The position numbers and the translations under genes are program-made. 7,563 nucleotides of DNA. It comes from Clostridia bacterium. Its GTDB lineage: Bacteria; Bacillota; Clostridia; Christensenellales; Aristaeellaceae. A model generated the notes under the pieces. It saw only the letters and a program-made list of their open reading frames with translations. It made no database searches and was not told the origin of the DNA. Position 1 is the first letter of the stretch, and each line of letters opens with the position of its first letter. This document shows, in pieces, positions 5,831 through 7,563 of this stretch. Location: the NCBI GenBank assembly GCA_017620115.1, contig JAFZRB010000339.1, positions 1 to 7,563 of the forward strand. The letters are read 5' to 3'.

Positions 5831-6460
5831 ATGGGTAAGCTGTACGTATTCGATCATCCGCTGATTCAGCATAAGCTGTCCATCATGCGCAATAAAAACA
5901 CCGGTTCCAAGGAATTCCGTGAGCTGCTCAATGAGATCGGCATGCTGATGGCCTACGAAGTCACCCGCGACCTGCCTCTTCAGGACGTCGAGATCGAAAC
6001 GCCCATCTGCAAGTGCACCACGAAGATGCTTTCCGGCCGCAAGCTCGGCGTCGTTCCGATCCTCCGCGCCGGTCTGGGCATGGTGGACGGCATCCTGAAC
6101 CTGGTGCCCGCCGCGAAGGTTGGCCACATCGGCCTCTATCGCGACCCGGAAACCAAAATGCCCGTCGAATACTACTGCAAGCTGCCCGTGGACGCGCCCG
6201 AGCGCCTGCTCATCATCGTCGATCCCATGCTGGCCACCGGCGGCTCTTCCGTGGCGGCCATTCAGTTCCTGAAGGACCGCGGCTGCTTCAACATCCGCCT
6301 GATGTGCCTGATCGGCGCGCCGGAAGGCATCGCGGTCGTTCAGAAGGCGCATCCCGACGTGGATATCTACATCGCCGCCGTGGACGAGCGCCTCAACGAG
6401 CACGCCTACATCGTGCCCGGCCTGGGCGACGCGGGCGACCGCCTGTTCGGCACAAAGTAA
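5831..6460 (+). CDS. upp: Uracil phosphoribosyltransferase
   Basis: Upp converts uracil and PRPP to UMP and pyrophosphate in the cytoplasm, the main uracil salvage reaction. The protein is 209 residues, essentially the length of E. coli Upp (208). It shows the family landmarks throughout: HPLIQHKLSIMR (9-20), VVPILRAGLGMVDG (74-87), the PRPP-binding loop IIVDPMLATGG (128-138), APEG (163-166), and the C-terminus GLGDAGDRLFGTK (197-209), which is nearly identical to E. coli. All expected motifs are intact, so it should be active. The start is set by a strong GGGGAGG eight bases before the ATG. It has its own promoter. The gap of about 150 bp to ksgA and the unrelated function suggest the two genes are not tightly coupled, although no strong terminator separates them. 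Confidence 0.98.
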   Translation: MGKLYVFDHPLIQHKLSIMRNKNTGSKEFRELLNEIGMLMAYEVTRDLPLQDVEIETPICKCTTKMLSGRKLGVVPILRAGLGMVDGILNLVPAAKVGHIGLYRDPETKMPVEYYCKLPVDAPERLLIIVDPMLATGGSSVAAIQFLKDRGCFNIRLMCLIGAPEGIAVVQKAHPDVDIYIAAVDERLNEHAYIVPGLGDAGDRLFGTK

Positions 6461-6476
6461 GCGGCGGGGCCGCCGG

Positions 6477-6503
6477 CCGTGCGTCCGCGCTTTTGCCGCA
6501 CGG
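6477..6503 (+). terminator. Weak hairpin after upp, possible terminator
   Basis: A 7-bp perfect stem (6477-6483 with 6497-6503) with a 13-nt loop lies 17 nt past the upp stop codon. No T-run follows it; the only TTTT lies inside the loop. It is the best terminator candidate between upp and ksgA but does not meet the usual criteria, so read-through into ksgA is plausible. Confidence 0.25.
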
Positions 6504-6613
6504 TATTCCAACAATTCTGAATTGACAATCGTGACCTGCCCGCCTGGGGAGAAATGCCTTGGCGGGCCGTTTTCTGAAGACCGGCATGATAACGGCTGAA
6601 CCGGAGGTTGTTT

Positions 6614-7510
6614 ATGAGCGAGCATCGCGATATTTCCGCGGGATTGGCGGCCCGGCTGGCGCTGGAAAAGCACGGCTTCCGGTTCTCCCACGCGCTGGGG
6701 CAGAATTTCATACTGGACGACGGGCTGGTGCGGCGCATCGTGGAGGCGGCGCAAGTCGCGCCGGGTGAGCGCGTGCTGGAGATCGGGCCGGGCGCGGGCG
6801 TGATGACGCGCCATCTGGCCGAGGCCGGCGCGAAGGTCACCGCCGTGGAGCTGGACAAAAACCTCGAGCCGGTGCTGCGCGCCATGCTGGATGGGCTGGA
6901 CGTGCGGCTGGTGTTCGGCGATATATTGAAGCTGGATCTGGCGGCGCTGATGGGCGGCGCCCCCTACAGCGTGGTGGCCAACCTGCCCTATTACATCACT
7001 GCCGACGTGACGCTCGCGCTGCTCACCGGGCCGGAGAAGCCCGAGCGCGTCACCATCATGGTGCAGAAGGAGGCGGCGGAGCGCATGACGGCCCGTCCCG
7101 GCGCGAAAAACTGGTGCGCGCTGGCCGCCACCGTTCAGTATTTCGGCCGGCCCGAGCCGCTCATGGCGCTGCCGCCCTCGGCCTTCACCCCGCCGCCGCA
7201 CGTGGACAGCACGCTTCTGGGCATCCGGCTGTACGATGAGAAGCCGGTTCAGGCGCGCGACGAGGCGCTGCTGCTGCGGCTGATCAACGCCGCCTTCGCC
7301 ATGCGGCGCAAGACCCTGGCCAACAACCTCACCGCCGCCTTCGGCGCGCCGCGGGAGGCGGCGCTTCAATGGATCGCGGCGTTGGGCAGGGACGAGCGCG
7401 TGCGCGGCGAGGCGCTCTCCGTGGCGGAGCTGGCGGCGCTGAGCGACATCATCGGGGAGGCGGCCGCCTTTCATCGCGTCTCCCTATTTTGTGCGGAGAT
7501 ACTCCTCTGA
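6614..7510 (+). CDS. rsmA: 16S rRNA dimethyladenosine transferase KsgA/RsmA
   Basis: KsgA (RsmA) uses S-adenosylmethionine to dimethylate two adjacent adenines near the 3' end of 16S rRNA during small-subunit assembly; its loss gives kasugamycin resistance. The ATG at 6614 sits six bases after GGAGG and gives 298 residues. A TTG two codons earlier (6608) is in frame but directly abuts the ribosome binding site, so it is unlikely to be the start. Motifs in order: ALGQNFILDD (27-36), the SAM-binding VLEIGPGAG (54-62) with VELDKN (78-83), the catalytic NLPYYIT (123-129), QKEAAERM (151-158), FTPPPHVDS (191-199), and AFAMRRKTLANNL (227-239). The family usually ends soon after the RGEALSVAELAALS segment (264-277); here about 20 further residues follow, a modest C-terminal extension. 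No complete promoter is visible upstream: a perfect TTGACA at 6522-6527 has no matching -10. The next gene is not visible in the remaining 53 bases. Confidence 0.97.
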   Translation: MSEHRDISAGLAARLALEKHGFRFSHALGQNFILDDGLVRRIVEAAQVAPGERVLEIGPGAGVMTRHLAEAGAKVTAVELDKNLEPVLRAMLDGLDVRLVFGDILKLDLAALMGGAPYSVVANLPYYITADVTLALLTGPEKPERVTIMVQKEAAERMTARPGAKNWCALAATVQYFGRPEPLMALPPSAFTPPPHVDSTLLGIRLYDEKPVQARDEALLLRLINAAFAMRRKTLANNLTAAFGAPREAALQWIAALGRDERVRGEALSVAELAALSDIIGEAAAFHRVSLFCAEILL

Positions 7511-7563
7511 TTACGGGAGAAACCCTGTCTGCTTTTGCGGAGTACCACAATTCCCGGAAAGCA

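Noticed and set aside
6608..6613. TTG at 6608 as the start of ksgA
   Set aside because: It directly abuts the GGAGG ribosome binding site with no spacer, whereas the ATG at 6614 has a normal 6-nt spacing.
5174..7474. Minus-strand open frame of 766 codons opposite the pseudo-metallophosphatase, upp and ksgA genes
   Set aside because: It crosses well-supported genes and their promoters, is rich in Arg, His, Gln and Ala with no recognisable domain, and is the expected antisense shadow of GC-rich coding DNA.
7511..7563. Tail of the window, considered as the start of another gene or a terminator
   Set aside because: Only a 5-bp CGGGA/TCCCG pairing with a long loop is visible, and there is no start codon with a ribosome binding site leading into an open frame long enough to judge.

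Overview
The window looks like an ordinary chromosomal stretch from a GC-rich member of the Firmicutes, probably an uncultured gut-type Clostridia. This rests on strong GGAGG-type ribosome binding sites, a LytR-CpsA-Psr envelope enzyme, an HPr-like protein, a bacterial GH38 mannosidase, very GC-rich codons, and AT-richer gaps carrying sigma-A-type promoters. The taxonomic placement is inference. I see no tRNA, rRNA, CRISPR array, insertion sequence, integrase or phage gene.

Layout. Positions 1-482 (minus) hold the N-terminal part of diaminopimelate epimerase (dapF), cut by the window edge, with a good promoter at 527-555. A strong intrinsic terminator (about 582-621) separates it from a complete 823-residue GH38 alpha-mannosidase (640-3111, minus). 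A 202-bp divergent gap holds a plus-strand promoter and a possible weak cre-like site. It is followed by a 76-residue HPr-fold protein (3314-3544, plus) that lacks the phosphoryl-carrying histidine but keeps the regulatory serine. A near-perfect hairpin (3555-3589) lies between this gene and a convergent LCP-family protein (3607-4578, minus). Divergent from the LCP gene is a secreted 280-residue protein (4809-5651, plus) with the skeleton of a UshA-type metallophosphatase but almost none of its metal ligands. Then come upp (5831-6460, plus), with its own promoter, and ksgA/rsmA (6614-7510, plus).

How the genes fit together. Most appear to be single-gene transcription units: four promoters with exactly 17-bp spacers can be read, and two terminators are clear. 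DapF makes meso-diaminopimelate for peptidoglycan and lysine, and the LCP protein probably attaches glycopolymers to the wall. The pseudo-metallophosphatase is exported and faces the LCP gene across a shared 230-bp gap, so an envelope role is possible but unproven. Upp salvages uracil and KsgA methylates 16S rRNA. The mannosidase is cytoplasmic and has no transporter beside it.

I found no clear multi-gene novel system. The two items most worth a second look are both degenerate proteins: the HPr-like protein without His15 (possibly a Crh-type regulator) and the secreted metallophosphatase-fold protein without its active site.
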